Below, piece by piece: positions 36,553 through 45,508 of a stretch of DNA of 64,000 nt. A model generated the notes under the pieces. It was given only the letters and a program-made list of their open reading frames with translations, searched no databases and was not told the origin of the DNA. Positions within the stretch are counted from its first letter, which is position 1. Each line of letters begins with the position of its first letter. The stretch covers positions 310,001 to 374,000 of the forward strand of contig NZ_FYDJ01000005.1 of assembly GCF_900187425.1 (NCBI RefSeq), read 5' to 3'. The position numbers and the translations under genes are program-made. Origin of the DNA: Pseudomonas sp. Irchel s3h14 (GTDB lineage: Bacteria; Pseudomonadota; Gammaproteobacteria; Pseudomonadales; Pseudomonadaceae).

Positions 36553-36654
36553 GATCGTTCCCACGCTCCGCGTGGGAATGCAGCCCGTGACGCTCCGCGT
36601 CACTGGACGCAGAGCGTCCCTAGAGGCATTCCCACGCAGAGCGTGGGAACGATC
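36553..36654. repeat. REPIN, GTTCCCACGC family
   Basis: GATCGTTCCCACGCTCCGCG and CGCAGAGCGTGGGAACGATC arms with inner TGACGCTCCGCGTCA and GGACGCAGAGCGTCC palindromes. It lies between the convergent dacB and cyclase genes. Confidence 0.9.
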
Positions 36655-36666
36655 AGGCTGCCAGCT

Positions 36667-39066
36667 CTAGTTCATCTCTCCTTCTACCCGATCCCGACCG
36701 GCCTGTTTCGCCGCATACACCCCCGAATCCGCCCGCAGCAGCAGCGCATCCGCGCCCTCCCCGACTCGCCAACTGGCAATCCCGAAACTGGCGGTCACTG
36801 TCCCGACGCCTTCGATCGGCGAACTGCGCAACCCTTGCCAAAGCTGCAAGGCCAGGACATGGGCATGCTCGCCGTTGATGTCCGGGCAAAGCACCATGAA
36901 CTCCTCGCCACCCAGGCGACAGAACACGTCGGTGCGTCGCAGCCGATGGCCGATGCGTTCGCACACGATCTGCAACACCCGATCGCCGACAGCGTGGCCA
37001 TGCTGGTCATTGATGCGTTTGAAGTGGTCGATATCGAGCATGATCACCGACAGTTCGCCGCCACCGCGTTCGACCCGGACCATTTCGGTGGTCAGGCGTT
37101 CCTGGAAATAGCGGCGGTTGTGGATCCCGGTCAAAGAATCGGTGATCGATAGCGCCCGCAGTTCTTCTTCCACCCGTTTCAAGTCGGAGATGTCCGAGAC
37201 ATAGCCGTGCCAGAGCACGCCGCCACCGGGCAATTCCTCCGGCGTCGCCTCGCCACGAACCCAGCGCAGGCCGCGCAGGGGCAACTGCACGCGGTATTCC
37301 TCGCGCCAAGGGCTGAGGGTGTCCGCCGACGCCCGGATCGAAGCGCGGACCCGGGTGGTGTCCTGCGGATGAATCCGCGTGAAAATCGCTTCGGCGTTGA
37401 ACAACAGCACATCCGGTTCAAGTTCGTAGATCTCGCGAATACCGTCGCTGGCGTAGATCACGCTGAAGCGCCCATCGAACTCCATCTTGAATTGGTAGAT
37501 CCCGCCGGGCACATGGGCGCTGAGTTTCTTCAACAACAGGTCCCGTGCCGCCAGGGCCTCGTGGACCCGCTTGCGTTCAGTGATGTCGATACAGATCGCC
37601 AGGTGCCCGACCCACAAGCCTTGCTCGTCGAGGACCGGGGTCGCCAGCATGTTCACCGTCAAATGGCTGCCGTCGCTACGCAACAGCGTCCATTCCCGCG
37701 CTTCGTGACCGCCCTCCTCGCCGCCCTCGACCAACATCGCCTGGCAGGTCGGAATCGGTTTGCCATAACGCGCGCTCAACTCCGCCGAACGTGCGAGGAG
37801 TTCCCGGGGCAGGTGCAGGTTTTCCAGGGTCATGTGGCCCACCACCTCGGTGCTGGTGTAGCCAAGCATTTGCTCGGCACCGGCATTAAAGGTTTGGATA
37901 ACCCCGCGCAGGTCAGTGGCGATGATTGCCACTTGGGTCGCGGCATTCAGCACGCCGCGCAACTGGCCATGGGTGCCGCGCAACTCCTGCTCGCGGGCGC
38001 GCAGTTCCTGGGTTCGTTGCTCGACCATTTTCAGCGCCCGTTGACGCTGACTGACCAGCACATAGAGCAAGGCACTGAGCAACAGACTGAGCAAACTGCC
38101 CAGCACCACCAGGGTGGTCACCGAAGAGTGATTGGCTCGCAGGAAGGCATCGCTGGGCTGAATGTCGACTTGATAGTTATGGTCGGCAAGCCGTAGCAGC
38201 CGGGTCGCGGCCAACTCACTGGGGGCTGAGGTGTTGGGGGACTCATAAAGCACTTCGTGCTGATCGTCTGTGGATAAGTCGAGGATGCGCACCGAAAGAT
38301 AGTCACGGCCCGCCTCCGGCAGCCCGTCCGCCAGCAACTGATGCATGCTGATCACAGCCATGACATAACCGTACGGTTTCACCCCCGCCGTAGCCGGACT
38401 ATTGCGCAGCAACACCGGTGCGACCAGCAGCACGCCACGGGCATAGGCCGGTTCGATACTGACCAGATGCATCGGCTGCGATACCGCCATGCCGCCGTGC
38501 TGATCGGCCCGTTCAAGGGTGGCACGGCGCAAGGGTTGAGCCCACAAGTCGTAGCCCAGCGGCGAACCCAGTTTGCTTTGGGTCTGGCTATACAGCACCG
38601 CCACATACTCATCCCGTTCGGCCGCCAGTTGCAGTTGGCCGTCGGCATTGAGTTCGCGCAGGGTGAACTCGGGTAAACCCTCTGTACGCACCTGGCGTTC
38701 AAATTCTGCTCGTTCGACACCGGTTACCCGCTTGGCGAAGGAATAGGCCTGAGTCCGGTGCAGCAGCGGTTGGGTGTAACCGTCGAACTCCGCGCGGGAG
38801 ACCGAATCGGAATTGGCAAAGAACCGGCGCAGGCCATCGAGGCGCTGCTCCTGATCTTCGAAGCGTTCTTCGATACGGCTGTAACGTTCACTGGCCAGCA
38901 GTTGGAAACGTTGCCGCAATTGATGGTGAAACAGATTCAGCGTCGACCACGCCAGCAATCCCGTGAGAATCCCGCCGACAACCAATACCAGCAATGCGAC
39001 CAGCCAGGCCGAGACATCTTCACTGATAAAACCCAGGATCTTCGGGCGCACGGCGTGCAACGACAT
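36667..39066 (-). CDS. Membrane-bound diguanylate cyclase, CHASE-PAS-PAS-GGDEF
   Basis: A 799-residue inner-membrane protein. A membrane segment near residues 20-42 (WLVALLVLVVGGILTGLLAW) is followed by a periplasmic CHASE domain (about 75-300, with FAKRVTGVERAEFERQV). A second membrane segment lies at about 315-340, then a short coiled coil, two PAS/PAC domains (ATQVAIIATDLRGVIQTFNA; ASDGIREIYE) and a C-terminal GGDEF domain with RLGGEEFMVL. RRTD five residues upstream is a complete RxxD product-inhibition site. It should synthesise c-di-GMP in response to an extracytoplasmic signal of unknown nature. It is monocistronic. Confidence 0.93.
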   Translation of the reverse strand: MSLHAVRPKILGFISEDVSAWLVALLVLVVGGILTGLLAWSTLNLFHHQLRQRFQLLASERYSRIEERFEDQEQRLDGLRRFFANSDSVSRAEFDGYTQPLLHRTQAYSFAKRVTGVERAEFERQVRTEGLPEFTLRELNADGQLQLAAERDEYVAVLYSQTQSKLGSPLGYDLWAQPLRRATLERADQHGGMAVSQPMHLVSIEPAYARGVLLVAPVLLRNSPATAGVKPYGYVMAVISMHQLLADGLPEAGRDYLSVRILDLSTDDQHEVLYESPNTSAPSELAATRLLRLADHNYQVDIQPSDAFLRANHSSVTTLVVLGSLLSLLLSALLYVLVSQRQRALKMVEQRTQELRAREQELRGTHGQLRGVLNAATQVAIIATDLRGVIQTFNAGAEQMLGYTSTEVVGHMTLENLHLPRELLARSAELSARYGKPIPTCQAMLVEGGEEGGHEAREWTLLRSDGSHLTVNMLATPVLDEQGLWVGHLAICIDITERKRVHEALAARDLLLKKLSAHVPGGIYQFKMEFDGRFSVIYASDGIREIYELEPDVLLFNAEAIFTRIHPQDTTRVRASIRASADTLSPWREEYRVQLPLRGLRWVRGEATPEELPGGGVLWHGYVSDISDLKRVEEELRALSITDSLTGIHNRRYFQERLTTEMVRVERGGGELSVIMLDIDHFKRINDQHGHAVGDRVLQIVCERIGHRLRRTDVFCRLGGEEFMVLCPDINGEHAHVLALQLWQGLRSSPIEGVGTVTASFGIASWRVGEGADALLLRADSGVYAAKQAGRDRVEGEMN

Positions 39067-39208
39067 AGACGCAACTCAAAACGCCAGGTGCGGGAAAGCC
39101 CATTGGCCATGCGTTGAGTTATAGCTATTAGCCATCAATTTGACCAGCACAGAAAGAAGCCAAGAGCCTTTAAAAATCAAGGCTCTGTGGATCCAATCCC
39201 TTCAAGTG

Positions 39209-41485
39209 TCAACGAGCCGTGATTTTCCAGGCACGGTGGATCTTGCCATTACGGGCGAAATCCGGATCGATGGTCTGGGCGGTGATTTCTTCTACGGCAT
39301 AACGCTCGGTGAGGTTTTCCTCGAGCTGGAATTTGCGGAAGTTGTTAGAGAAGTACAACACGCCGCCCGGGGCCAGACGCGCCATGGCCAGGTCGATCAA
39401 TTGCACCTGGTCACGCTGCACGTCGAAGATCCCTTCCATGCGCTTGGAGTTGGAGAACGTCGGCGGATCGATGAAGATCAGGTCGTACTCGTCACGGCAG
39501 GCGTCGAGCCAGGCCATCACGTCGCCCTGCTCCAGACGGTTCTTCTCGGAGAAACCGTTCAGCGACAGGTTGCGACGCGCCCAGTCCAGATAGGTTTTCG
39601 ACAGGTCGACGCTGGTGGTGCTGCGCGCGCCGCCCTTGGCTGCGTGAACACTGGCGGTTGCGGTGTAGCTATACAGGTTGAGGAAGCGCTTGCCGGCCGC
39701 CTCTTTCTGGATCCGCATGCGCATCGGCCGGTGATCGAGGAACAGCCCGGTGTCGAGGTAATCCGTGAGGTTCACCAGCAGCTTCACGCCACCTTCGTTG
39801 ACCTCGACGAACTTGCCCTGTGCCGCTTGGCGTTCGTACTGCTTGGTGCCGCTCTGACGCTCGCGACGCTTGACCACCACGCGGCTCTTGTCGATGTTCA
39901 GAGCCTGCGGAATGGCGGCCAGGGCATCGAACATGCGCGCCGAGGCTTTTTCCGGATCGATGGATTTCGGCGCGGCGTATTCCTGGACGTGGACCCAATC
40001 CTGATACAGGTCGATGGCCATGGAGTATTCCGGCATGTCGGCATCGTAGACGCGGTAGCAGTCGATGCCTTCACGCTTGACCCACTTGCCGAGGGCCTTG
40101 AGGTTCTTTTGCAGACGGTTGGCAAACATCTGCCCGCCTTCGCTCAAGCGCGGCTGCTCGATCACTACCGGTGCCGGTTTGATCGGGTTGCCGTTCTTGT
40201 TGTACTTCTCGTACTTGCCGGGTGCTACGTCGTTGTCTGCGACTTCGACTTCGGCTCGAACTTGTTCGCGCTCGACCTGACGCTGTTCCGGGGTGCGGCG
40301 TTCGCCGGTGACAAACTGGTCCGGCGTGACTTTGATCAGCAGCAACTTACACGGCAACGCGCCGTTCCAGAACGAATACTGTTTGTGGCTGCGGATGCCC
40401 ATGCGCTTACCCAGGTCCGGGGCGCCGGTGAATACCGCGGCTTCCCAGTTCAAGCAGGCCTGACGCAGACGTTCGCCGAGGTTCTGGTAGAGATAGAGCA
40501 AGCTCGCCTCGTCACCCAGACGTTCGCCGTACGGTGGGTTGCAGATCACCAGGCCTTTCTGGTTCTGGTCCGGACGTGGCTCGAACGTCCCGACTTCGCC
40601 CTGGTAGATCTTGATCCACTCGCTCAGGCCGGCACGTTCAACGTTGTTGCGGCCCGGTTGAATCAGGCGTGGATCGGCTTCGTAACCGCGAATCCACAGC
40701 GGTGGCTTGGCCAGACCAGCCGCGCAACGCTCAGTGGCTTCTTCGTGAAGCTTTTTCCACAGCGCCGGGACGTGCCCGAGCCAGGCCGTGAAGCCCCACT
40801 GCTCGCGACGCAGGTTCGGCGCCATGTCGGCGGCGATCATCGCGGCTTCGACGAGGAACGTACCGACACCGCACATCGGGTCAGCCAGCGCGCCGCCATC
40901 GGCCGCAATGCGTGGCCAGCCGGAACGGATCAGGATGGCGGCCGCGAGGTTTTCCTTCAGCGGCGCCGCACCCTGCTGCAAGCGATAGCCGCGCTGGTGC
41001 AGGCTGTGGCCGGAGAGGTCGAGGGACAGAATCGCTTCGCCACGGTCCAGGCGCAGGTGAATGCGCAGGTCCGGGTTGAGCTTGTCGATGGACGGACGGT
41101 CGCCCTGCGGCGTGCGCAGCTTGTCGACGATGGCGTCCTTGACCTTCAAGGCGCCGAAGTGGGTGTTGTCGATGCCCGAGCCGTGACCGCTGAACTCGAC
41201 GGCCAGGGTGCCATCGTTGAGCATGTGGTCTTGCCACTCGATATCCAGCACGCCGTGATAAAGGTCTTCGGCGTCTTTCATCGGGAAACGCTTGAGCACC
41301 AGCAGCACCCGGTTCGCCAGACGCGACCACAGGCACAGGCGATAAGCGGTTTCCATGGTGGCCATGCCGCGCACGGCAGAGGTGTGCTCACGCGCTTCCT
41401 CAAGGCCGAGCCCGATGGCTTCCTCGATGAGCAGGCCTTCAAGGCCTTTGGGGCAAGTGAGGAAGAGTTCGAAACGATCGGACAT
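39209..41485 (-). CDS. rlmKL: Bifunctional 23S rRNA methyltransferase RlmKL
   Basis: A 758-residue enzyme making m2G2445 and m7G2069 in 23S rRNA. The N-terminal half has a THUMP domain and the RlmL methyltransferase with GVGTFLVEAAM and NPPYGERLGD. The C-terminal RlmK half has FLNLYSYTATASVHAAKGGA and IDPPTFSNSKRM. ATG 41485 (MSDRFELFLTCPKGLEGLL) is the conserved start; the longer frame to 41659 enters the leader. It is divergent from rmf, which agrees with a ribosome theme at this site. Confidence 0.95.
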   Translation of the reverse strand: MSDRFELFLTCPKGLEGLLIEEAIGLGLEEAREHTSAVRGMATMETAYRLCLWSRLANRVLLVLKRFPMKDAEDLYHGVLDIEWQDHMLNDGTLAVEFSGHGSGIDNTHFGALKVKDAIVDKLRTPQGDRPSIDKLNPDLRIHLRLDRGEAILSLDLSGHSLHQRGYRLQQGAAPLKENLAAAILIRSGWPRIAADGGALADPMCGVGTFLVEAAMIAADMAPNLRREQWGFTAWLGHVPALWKKLHEEATERCAAGLAKPPLWIRGYEADPRLIQPGRNNVERAGLSEWIKIYQGEVGTFEPRPDQNQKGLVICNPPYGERLGDEASLLYLYQNLGERLRQACLNWEAAVFTGAPDLGKRMGIRSHKQYSFWNGALPCKLLLIKVTPDQFVTGERRTPEQRQVEREQVRAEVEVADNDVAPGKYEKYNKNGNPIKPAPVVIEQPRLSEGGQMFANRLQKNLKALGKWVKREGIDCYRVYDADMPEYSMAIDLYQDWVHVQEYAAPKSIDPEKASARMFDALAAIPQALNIDKSRVVVKRRERQSGTKQYERQAAQGKFVEVNEGGVKLLVNLTDYLDTGLFLDHRPMRMRIQKEAAGKRFLNLYSYTATASVHAAKGGARSTTSVDLSKTYLDWARRNLSLNGFSEKNRLEQGDVMAWLDACRDEYDLIFIDPPTFSNSKRMEGIFDVQRDQVQLIDLAMARLAPGGVLYFSNNFRKFQLEENLTERYAVEEITAQTIDPDFARNGKIHRAWKITAR

Positions 41486-41514
41486 GGTAATTCCAGAGCC
41501 TTTAGCTAAGTGAA

Positions 41515-41569
41515 CCGGCAACGCATTGCCGGCCCGGTTTTCAATCAGGCGCTTTTCTAAAAGAGCGCC
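41515..41569 (-). promoter_or_regulatory. Two stem-loops in the rlmKL upstream region
   Basis: CCGGCAA-CGCA-TTGCCGG (41515-41532) and GGCGCT-N10-AGCGCC (41548-41569) are perfect-arm hairpins 30-84 nt upstream of the rlmKL start. Neither has a U-run in the minus direction, so they are not classic terminators. Their function is unknown. Confidence 0.4.
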
Positions 41570-41885
41570 CGCGTGGCACGAAGGTGTGCCGTCCCACCCC
41601 TGCAAGCTCGGGTTAAAAGAGCTTAGATGCAAAGACAGATAAAAAAGTTGATGCAACAAAATGTCATAAGTCGACCCTTCGTCGAATAGTCCCCCTGCTC
41701 AACAGGAGGCATTCTCACTAAAGGATTAAACCCATCATGCAGCGCGGGGCTGATCATACCGGGGTTTTGCCAATAAACACGGGACAACATCGTGTTACTT
41801 ATCGCCATACCATCTTTATCGTTACATCCTTATGACAAAACGATCATTCCCTCGATGTGACGCATTGGTTAGAACTCAATACAGG
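41570..41885. other. Divergent intergenic region between rlmKL and rmf
   Basis: About 315 nt with no supported gene or repeat. It is AT-rich near 41630-41660 and 41820-41850 and probably contains the divergent promoters. I did not find an unambiguous -35/-10 pair. Confidence 0.4.
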
Positions 41886-41976
41886 TTGACGCCGCAATGA
41901 CGTCAACACCTTGGCTCGCGACGCCGGCAGCGAGCCCCAACGGCAGGAGTTTTTCTGCCAGACCTCGATTGAGGTC
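41886..41976 (+). ncRNA. Structured rmf leader: four consecutive stem-loops (rmf RNA motif)
   Basis: Four hairpins with perfect arms follow each other before the rmf start codon: TTGACG-N9-CGTCAA (41886-41906), GGCTCGC-N10-GCGAGCC (41913-41936), GGCAG-N8-CTGCC (41942-41959) and GACCTC-GATT-GAGGTC (41961-41976). This fits the rmf RNA motif described upstream of Pseudomonas rmf genes, though I cannot run the covariance model here. It probably controls synthesis of ribosome modulation factor. Confidence 0.72.
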
Positions 41977-42015
41977 GACGCGATAAATACAGTCAACAAG
42001 TGAGGGCAACACCCT

Positions 42016-42231
42016 ATGAGAAGACTTAAGCGTGATCCGTTGGAAAGAGCATTTTTGCGCGGATATCAATATGGCGTTGGTGGCAAATCCCGTGAGCTTT
42101 GCCCATTTACTCTACCGTCGGTACGCCAAGCCTGGATTAACGGCTGGCGAGAAGGACGCGGCGACAACTGGGACGGTATGACCGGCACTGCGGGAATCCA
42201 TAGACTCAACGAACTTCACGCCGTCGGCTAA
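42016..42231 (+). CDS. rmf: Ribosome modulation factor
   Basis: A 71-residue basic protein that dimerises 70S ribosomes into inactive 100S particles in slow-growing or stationary cells. Family sequence: MRRLKRDPLERAFLRGYQYG, then KSRELCPF and QAWINGWREGRGDNWDGMTG. GAGGG precedes the ATG by 9 nt. A structured leader lies at 41886-41976 and an intrinsic terminator follows at 42317-42341, so it is monocistronic. Confidence 0.96.
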   Translation: MRRLKRDPLERAFLRGYQYGVGGKSRELCPFTLPSVRQAWINGWREGRGDNWDGMTGTAGIHRLNELHAVG

Positions 42232-42316
42232 CACAGGGCACACACTCCGACACGACAATCTGATTACGTAACGACTTACCACGCACGCCCCATCCGGGCG
42301 GCGGGCTTCGGCCCAG

Positions 42317-42341
42317 GGGCTCCTTCGAGGAGCCCTTTTTT
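42317..42341 (+). terminator. Intrinsic terminator of rmf
   Basis: Stem GGGCTCCT-TCG-AGGAGCCC followed by T6, about 85 nt after the rmf stop. Confidence 0.92.
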
Positions 42342-42371
42342 ATGCCCGCTCTCTGGCCAAACACAATCCCT

Positions 42372-42438
42372 TGTAGGAGCACGGCTTGCCGGCGATGGCG
42401 ATCTCAAGGACGCCATCGCCGGCAAGCCGTGCTCCTAC
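42372..42438. repeat. REPIN, TGTAGGAGCACGGCTTGCCG family
   Basis: TGTAGGAGCACGGCTTGCCG and CGGCAAGCCGTGCTCCTAC arms plus GCGATGGCG/CGCCATCGC. It lies between the rmf terminator and the convergent pyrD end. Confidence 0.88.
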
Positions 42439-42444
42439 GGGGGA

Positions 42445-43464
42445 TCAGCGCAAAGCGGCGATGGCGTCTACAGATTCACGAATCAGCGCCGGGCCTTTAT
42501 AGATGAAGCCGGAATAGAGCTGCACCAGGCTGGCACCCGCAGCGATTTTCTCAGCCGCGTGCTTGCCTTCGGTGATACCGCCCACGGCGATGATCGGCAA
42601 GCGACCGGCCAACTCGGCCGCCAACACTTTCACAGTGTGGGTGCTCTTGTCGCGAACCGGTGCGCCGGACAAACCGCCCGCCTCGTCACCATGCTCCATG
42701 CCTTCTACACCGACGCGGCTCAGGGTGGTGTTGGTGGCGATCACCGCGTCCATCCCGGTTTCGATCAGCGCTTGCGCGACCTGAGCGGTTTCTTCGTCGG
42801 TCATGTCCGGCGCAATCTTGATCGCCAGTGGTACATGTTTGCCGTAGCGCAGCGCCAGTTCTGCGCGGCGCGTGGCCAGGTCGGCCAACAACTGCTTCAG
42901 CGAATCGCCGAATTGCAGGCTGCGCAGGCCCGGGGTGTTCGGCGAGCTGACGTTGACCGTCACGTAGCTGGCGTGGGCATAGACCTTGTCCAGGCAGATC
43001 AGGTAGTCATCTACCGCCCGCTCAACCGGGGTATCGAAGTTTTTGCCGATATTGATGCCCAGCACGCCCTTGAACTTGGCCGCCGCCACTCGGGCCAGCA
43101 GGTGATCGACGCCGAGGTTGTTGAACCCCATGCGGTTGATGATCGCCTCGGCATCCGGCAGACGGAAAATGCGTGGCTTCGGGTTGCCCGGCTGCGGACG
43201 CGGAGTGATGGTGCCGATCTCGACAAAGCCAAAACCCAATTGCGCAAAACCGTCGATGGCCGCGCCGTTCTTGTCCAGACCCGCCGCCAGACCCACCGGG
43301 TTCGGGAAGTCGAGGCCCATGACGGTCACCGGCATTTTCGCCGGTGCCTTGCACAGCAAGCCGTTGAGGCCCAAACGCCCGCCCGCGCCGATCAGGTCCA
43401 GGGACAGATCGTGGGAGGTTTCCGGGGAAAGTTTGAACAATAGCTGACGGGCCAGGGTGTACAT
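42445..43464 (-). CDS. pyrD: Dihydroorotate dehydrogenase (quinone), class 2
   Basis: A 339-residue membrane-associated FMN enzyme oxidising dihydroorotate to orotate in pyrimidine synthesis. Class 2 features: the N-terminal amphipathic extension ([20 protein letters not shown]), [31 protein letters not shown] with the catalytic Ser, and ATNTTLSR with GGLSGAPVR. Length is normal. It is divergent from the nasST promoter region. Confidence 0.97.
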   Translation of the reverse strand: MYTLARQLLFKLSPETSHDLSLDLIGAGGRLGLNGLLCKAPAKMPVTVMGLDFPNPVGLAAGLDKNGAAIDGFAQLGFGFVEIGTITPRPQPGNPKPRIFRLPDAEAIINRMGFNNLGVDHLLARVAAAKFKGVLGINIGKNFDTPVERAVDDYLICLDKVYAHASYVTVNVSSPNTPGLRSLQFGDSLKQLLADLATRRAELALRYGKHVPLAIKIAPDMTDEETAQVAQALIETGMDAVIATNTTLSRVGVEGMEHGDEAGGLSGAPVRDKSTHTVKVLAAELAGRLPIIAVGGITEGKHAAEKIAAGASLVQLYSGFIYKGPALIRESVDAIAALR

Positions 43465-43556
43465 GGGCGGGTTTGACTCTGGGCTACGAAAAGTGGCGGC
43501 GATTATAGCCGGGCATCGGGGTTGCAGGCGAGGCGCGCGACAAAATCAGCGTGCGA

Positions 43557-43572
43557 TGGCATATGCCTTGCA
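43557..43572 (+). promoter_or_regulatory. Sigma54 promoter of nasST
   Basis: TGGCATATGCCTTGCA matches the -24/-12 pattern TGGCAC-N5-TTGCA, with exactly 10 nt between GG and GC. A start about 12 nt downstream (near 43583) places the ANTAR-type hairpin P1 (43590) at the very 5' end of the RNA. It implies nitrogen-limitation control through RpoN and an activator such as NtrC. Confidence 0.78.
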
Positions 43573-43582
43573 CCGTCACTGA

Positions 43583-43676
43583 CATCAGCACTCATGCCAA
43601 CGGCGGGATGAGTCGAAAGACAAAGGCGTCGTCACTTGGCCTTGCTCTGGCAAGCAGCCCGGTCCGGCGCTTTTTT
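43583..43676 (+). promoter_or_regulatory. ANTAR-type antitermination leader of nasST (P1, P2, terminator)
   Basis: P1 is ACTCATGCC-AACGGC-GGGATGAGT (43590-43613, one mismatch) with hexaloop AACGGC. P2 is GAC-AAAGGC-GTC (43619-43630) with hexaloop AAAGGC. Both loops have A1 and G4, the signature of ANTAR-protein targets. The P2 3' side (GCGTC) can instead pair with GGCGC at 43666-43670 to close a terminator ending in T6 (43671-43676). NasT binding to P1-P2 would favour read-through into nasS, giving autoregulation. Confidence 0.75.
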
Positions 43677-43693
43677 ATGGAAGGTGTTTACTG

Positions 43694-44905
43694 ATGATTG
43701 AAGTTCCAGCCAACCCTCTGGCCTGGGTCAACGGCAGCGATGCCCCGGAAAAGACCGAAATCAACCTCGGCTTCATGGCCCTGAGCGACTGCGCCTCGGT
43801 AGTGGTCGCGGCCACGCAGGGCTTCGCCCAACCTTATGGCCTGACCCTGAACCTCAAGCGCCAGTCGTCCTGGGCCAACCTGCGGGACAAACTGGTCAGT
43901 GGCGAACTCGACGCCGCCCACAGCCTGTACGGTTTGATCTACGCCGTGCATTTGGGCATCGGCGGTGTCGCGTCGACCGACATGGCGGTGCTCATGGGCC
44001 TGAATCAGAATGGCCAGAGCATCAACCTTTCCCATGGCTTACAGACTTTAGGCGTGACCAGTCCTGAAGCACTGGAACGGCACGTGCACCAAAGTCGCCC
44101 AAAACTCACCTTCGCCCAGACATTTCCTACGGGTACCCACGCCATGTGGCTGTATTACTGGCTCGCGAGTCAGGGCATCCACCCGTTGCAGGACGTCGAC
44201 AGCGTGGTCGTGCCGCCGCCGCAAATGGTCGCGCACCTGCAAGCCGGGCGCATCGACGGTTTCTGTGTCGGCGAGCCGTGGTCCGCCAGTGCGGTGCAGC
44301 AAAATCTGGGGTTCACGATGGCAACCACCCAGACCATCTGGCCCGATCATCCGGAAAAAGTCCTCGGCTGCACCCGCGCCTTTGTCGAGCAATACCCCAA
44401 CACCGCAAGGGCGCTGGTGATGGCGATCCTCGAAGCCAGCCGCTTCATCGAAGAAAGTACCGAGAATCGCCGCAGCACCGCGAAGCTGTTGAGCGCCCCG
44501 CAATACCTCGACGCGCCACTCGACTGCATCGAACCGAGGTTGCTCGGTGACTACGCCGATGGCCTGGGTCATCGCTGGCAGGACCCGCACGCGCTGCGTT
44601 TCCATGGTGGTGGCGAGGTCAACTTGCCGTATCTGTCCGATGGCATGTGGTTCATGACTCAGTTTCGTCGTTGGGGTTTGTTGCGCGACGACCCGGACTA
44701 CCTCGGCGTGGCCCGACAGGTCCAGCAACTAGACTTGTATCGAGAGGCCGCCACCGCTGTAGGTGTGGCCGCGAGTGATCAGCCAATGCGCAGCAGCCAG
44801 TTGATCGACGGCAAGGTCTGGGATGGCCTGGACCCCGCCGGCTATGCCCGAAGTTTCAAACTGCACGCCATGAGCGACAGCTCACCCCTTCTCGCCAGCC
44901 GCTGA
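43694..44905 (+). CDS. nasS: NasS, nitrate-sensing partner of NasT (NrtA/CmpA-like, cytoplasmic)
   Basis: A 403-residue protein of the CmpA/NrtA nitrate-binding family (INLGFMALSDCASVVVAATQ, GVASTDMAVLMGLNQNG, RIDGFCVGEPW). It starts without a signal peptide, as expected for a cytoplasmic sensor and not a transporter receptor. In characterised NasS-NasT pairs, nitrate-free NasS holds NasT inactive and nitrate releases it. GGAAGG lies about 9 nt before ATG 43694. nasT follows 15 nt after the stop. It is preceded by a sigma54 promoter and an ANTAR-type leader. Confidence 0.93.
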   Translation: MIEVPANPLAWVNGSDAPEKTEINLGFMALSDCASVVVAATQGFAQPYGLTLNLKRQSSWANLRDKLVSGELDAAHSLYGLIYAVHLGIGGVASTDMAVLMGLNQNGQSINLSHGLQTLGVTSPEALERHVHQSRPKLTFAQTFPTGTHAMWLYYWLASQGIHPLQDVDSVVVPPPQMVAHLQAGRIDGFCVGEPWSASAVQQNLGFTMATTQTIWPDHPEKVLGCTRAFVEQYPNTARALVMAILEASRFIEESTENRRSTAKLLSAPQYLDAPLDCIEPRLLGDYADGLGHRWQDPHALRFHGGGEVNLPYLSDGMWFMTQFRRWGLLRDDPDYLGVARQVQQLDLYREAATAVGVAASDQPMRSSQLIDGKVWDGLDPAGYARSFKLHAMSDSSPLLASR

Positions 44906-44920
44906 CAGGAGACTACGAAT

Positions 44921-45496
44921 ATGTTGCGTATCCTGCTGATCAACGACACCGCGAAGAAAGTCGGTCGCCTGAAGGCGGCCCTGACCGAAGCCGGGTTCGA
45001 GGTGATCGACGAGTCGGGTCTGACCATCGACCTGCCCGCGCGCGTCGAAACGGTGCGTCCGGACGTGATTTTGATCGATACCGAGTCACCGAGCCGCGAT
45101 GTGATGGAGCAAGTGGTGCTGGTGAGCCGCGATCAACCGCGGCCGATCGTGATGTTTACCGATGAACATGACCCCGATGTGATGCGTCGGGCGATCAAGT
45201 CCGGGGTCAGTGCCTACATCGTCGAAGGCATCCACGCACAGCGCTTGCAGCCGATTCTCGACGTGGCCATGGCGCGTTTTGAAAGCGACCAGGCCCTGCG
45301 CGCCCAACTCAACGCCCGTGACCAGCAATTGGCCGAGCGCAAGCGTATCGAGCTGGCCAAAGGGCTGCTGATGAAAATGAAGGACTGCAACGAGGAAGAG
45401 GCCTACACCCTGATGCGCCGCCAGGCCATGAGCCGGCAGCAGAAGCTGATTCAGGTGGCGGAGCAGATCATTGCCATGAGCGAACTACTCGGCTAA
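44921..45496 (+). CDS. nasT: NasT, ANTAR-domain antitermination response regulator
   Basis: A 191-residue protein. The N-terminal receiver-like domain (MLRILLINDTAKKVGRLKAA, DVILIDTESPSRDVMEQV) is followed by a C-terminal ANTAR RNA-binding domain (RKRIELAKGLLMKMKDCNEE, then EAYTLMRRQAMSRQQKLIQV, about residues 138-185). ANTAR proteins bind paired hexaloop hairpins in leader RNAs and block an overlapping terminator. Three such leaders lie in this locus, at 43583, 45657 and 48962. AGGAG precedes the ATG. It is coexpressed with nasS. Confidence 0.95.
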   Translation: MLRILLINDTAKKVGRLKAALTEAGFEVIDESGLTIDLPARVETVRPDVILIDTESPSRDVMEQVVLVSRDQPRPIVMFTDEHDPDVMRRAIKSGVSAYIVEGIHAQRLQPILDVAMARFESDQALRAQLNARDQQLAERKRIELAKGLLMKMKDCNEEEAYTLMRRQAMSRQQKLIQVAEQIIAMSELLG

Positions 45497-45508
45497 CTCC
45501 CCCCCAAC

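Noticed and set aside
39140..41509. A 789-codon open frame on the plus strand, antisense to rlmKL
   Set aside because: The minus strand clearly encodes RlmKL with NPPYGERL and DPPTFSNSKRM motifs. The plus frame is a codon-bias shadow without family motifs.
42240..42445. Possible tRNA-like hairpins after rmf
   Set aside because: Only a terminator and a REPIN are present; there is no acceptor, anticodon or T-loop pattern.
43677..43694. Small ATG frame (five codons, then TGA) before nasS
   Set aside because: It is too short, lies straight after the terminator U-run and carries no ribosome-binding site. It could be an accidental upstream start.
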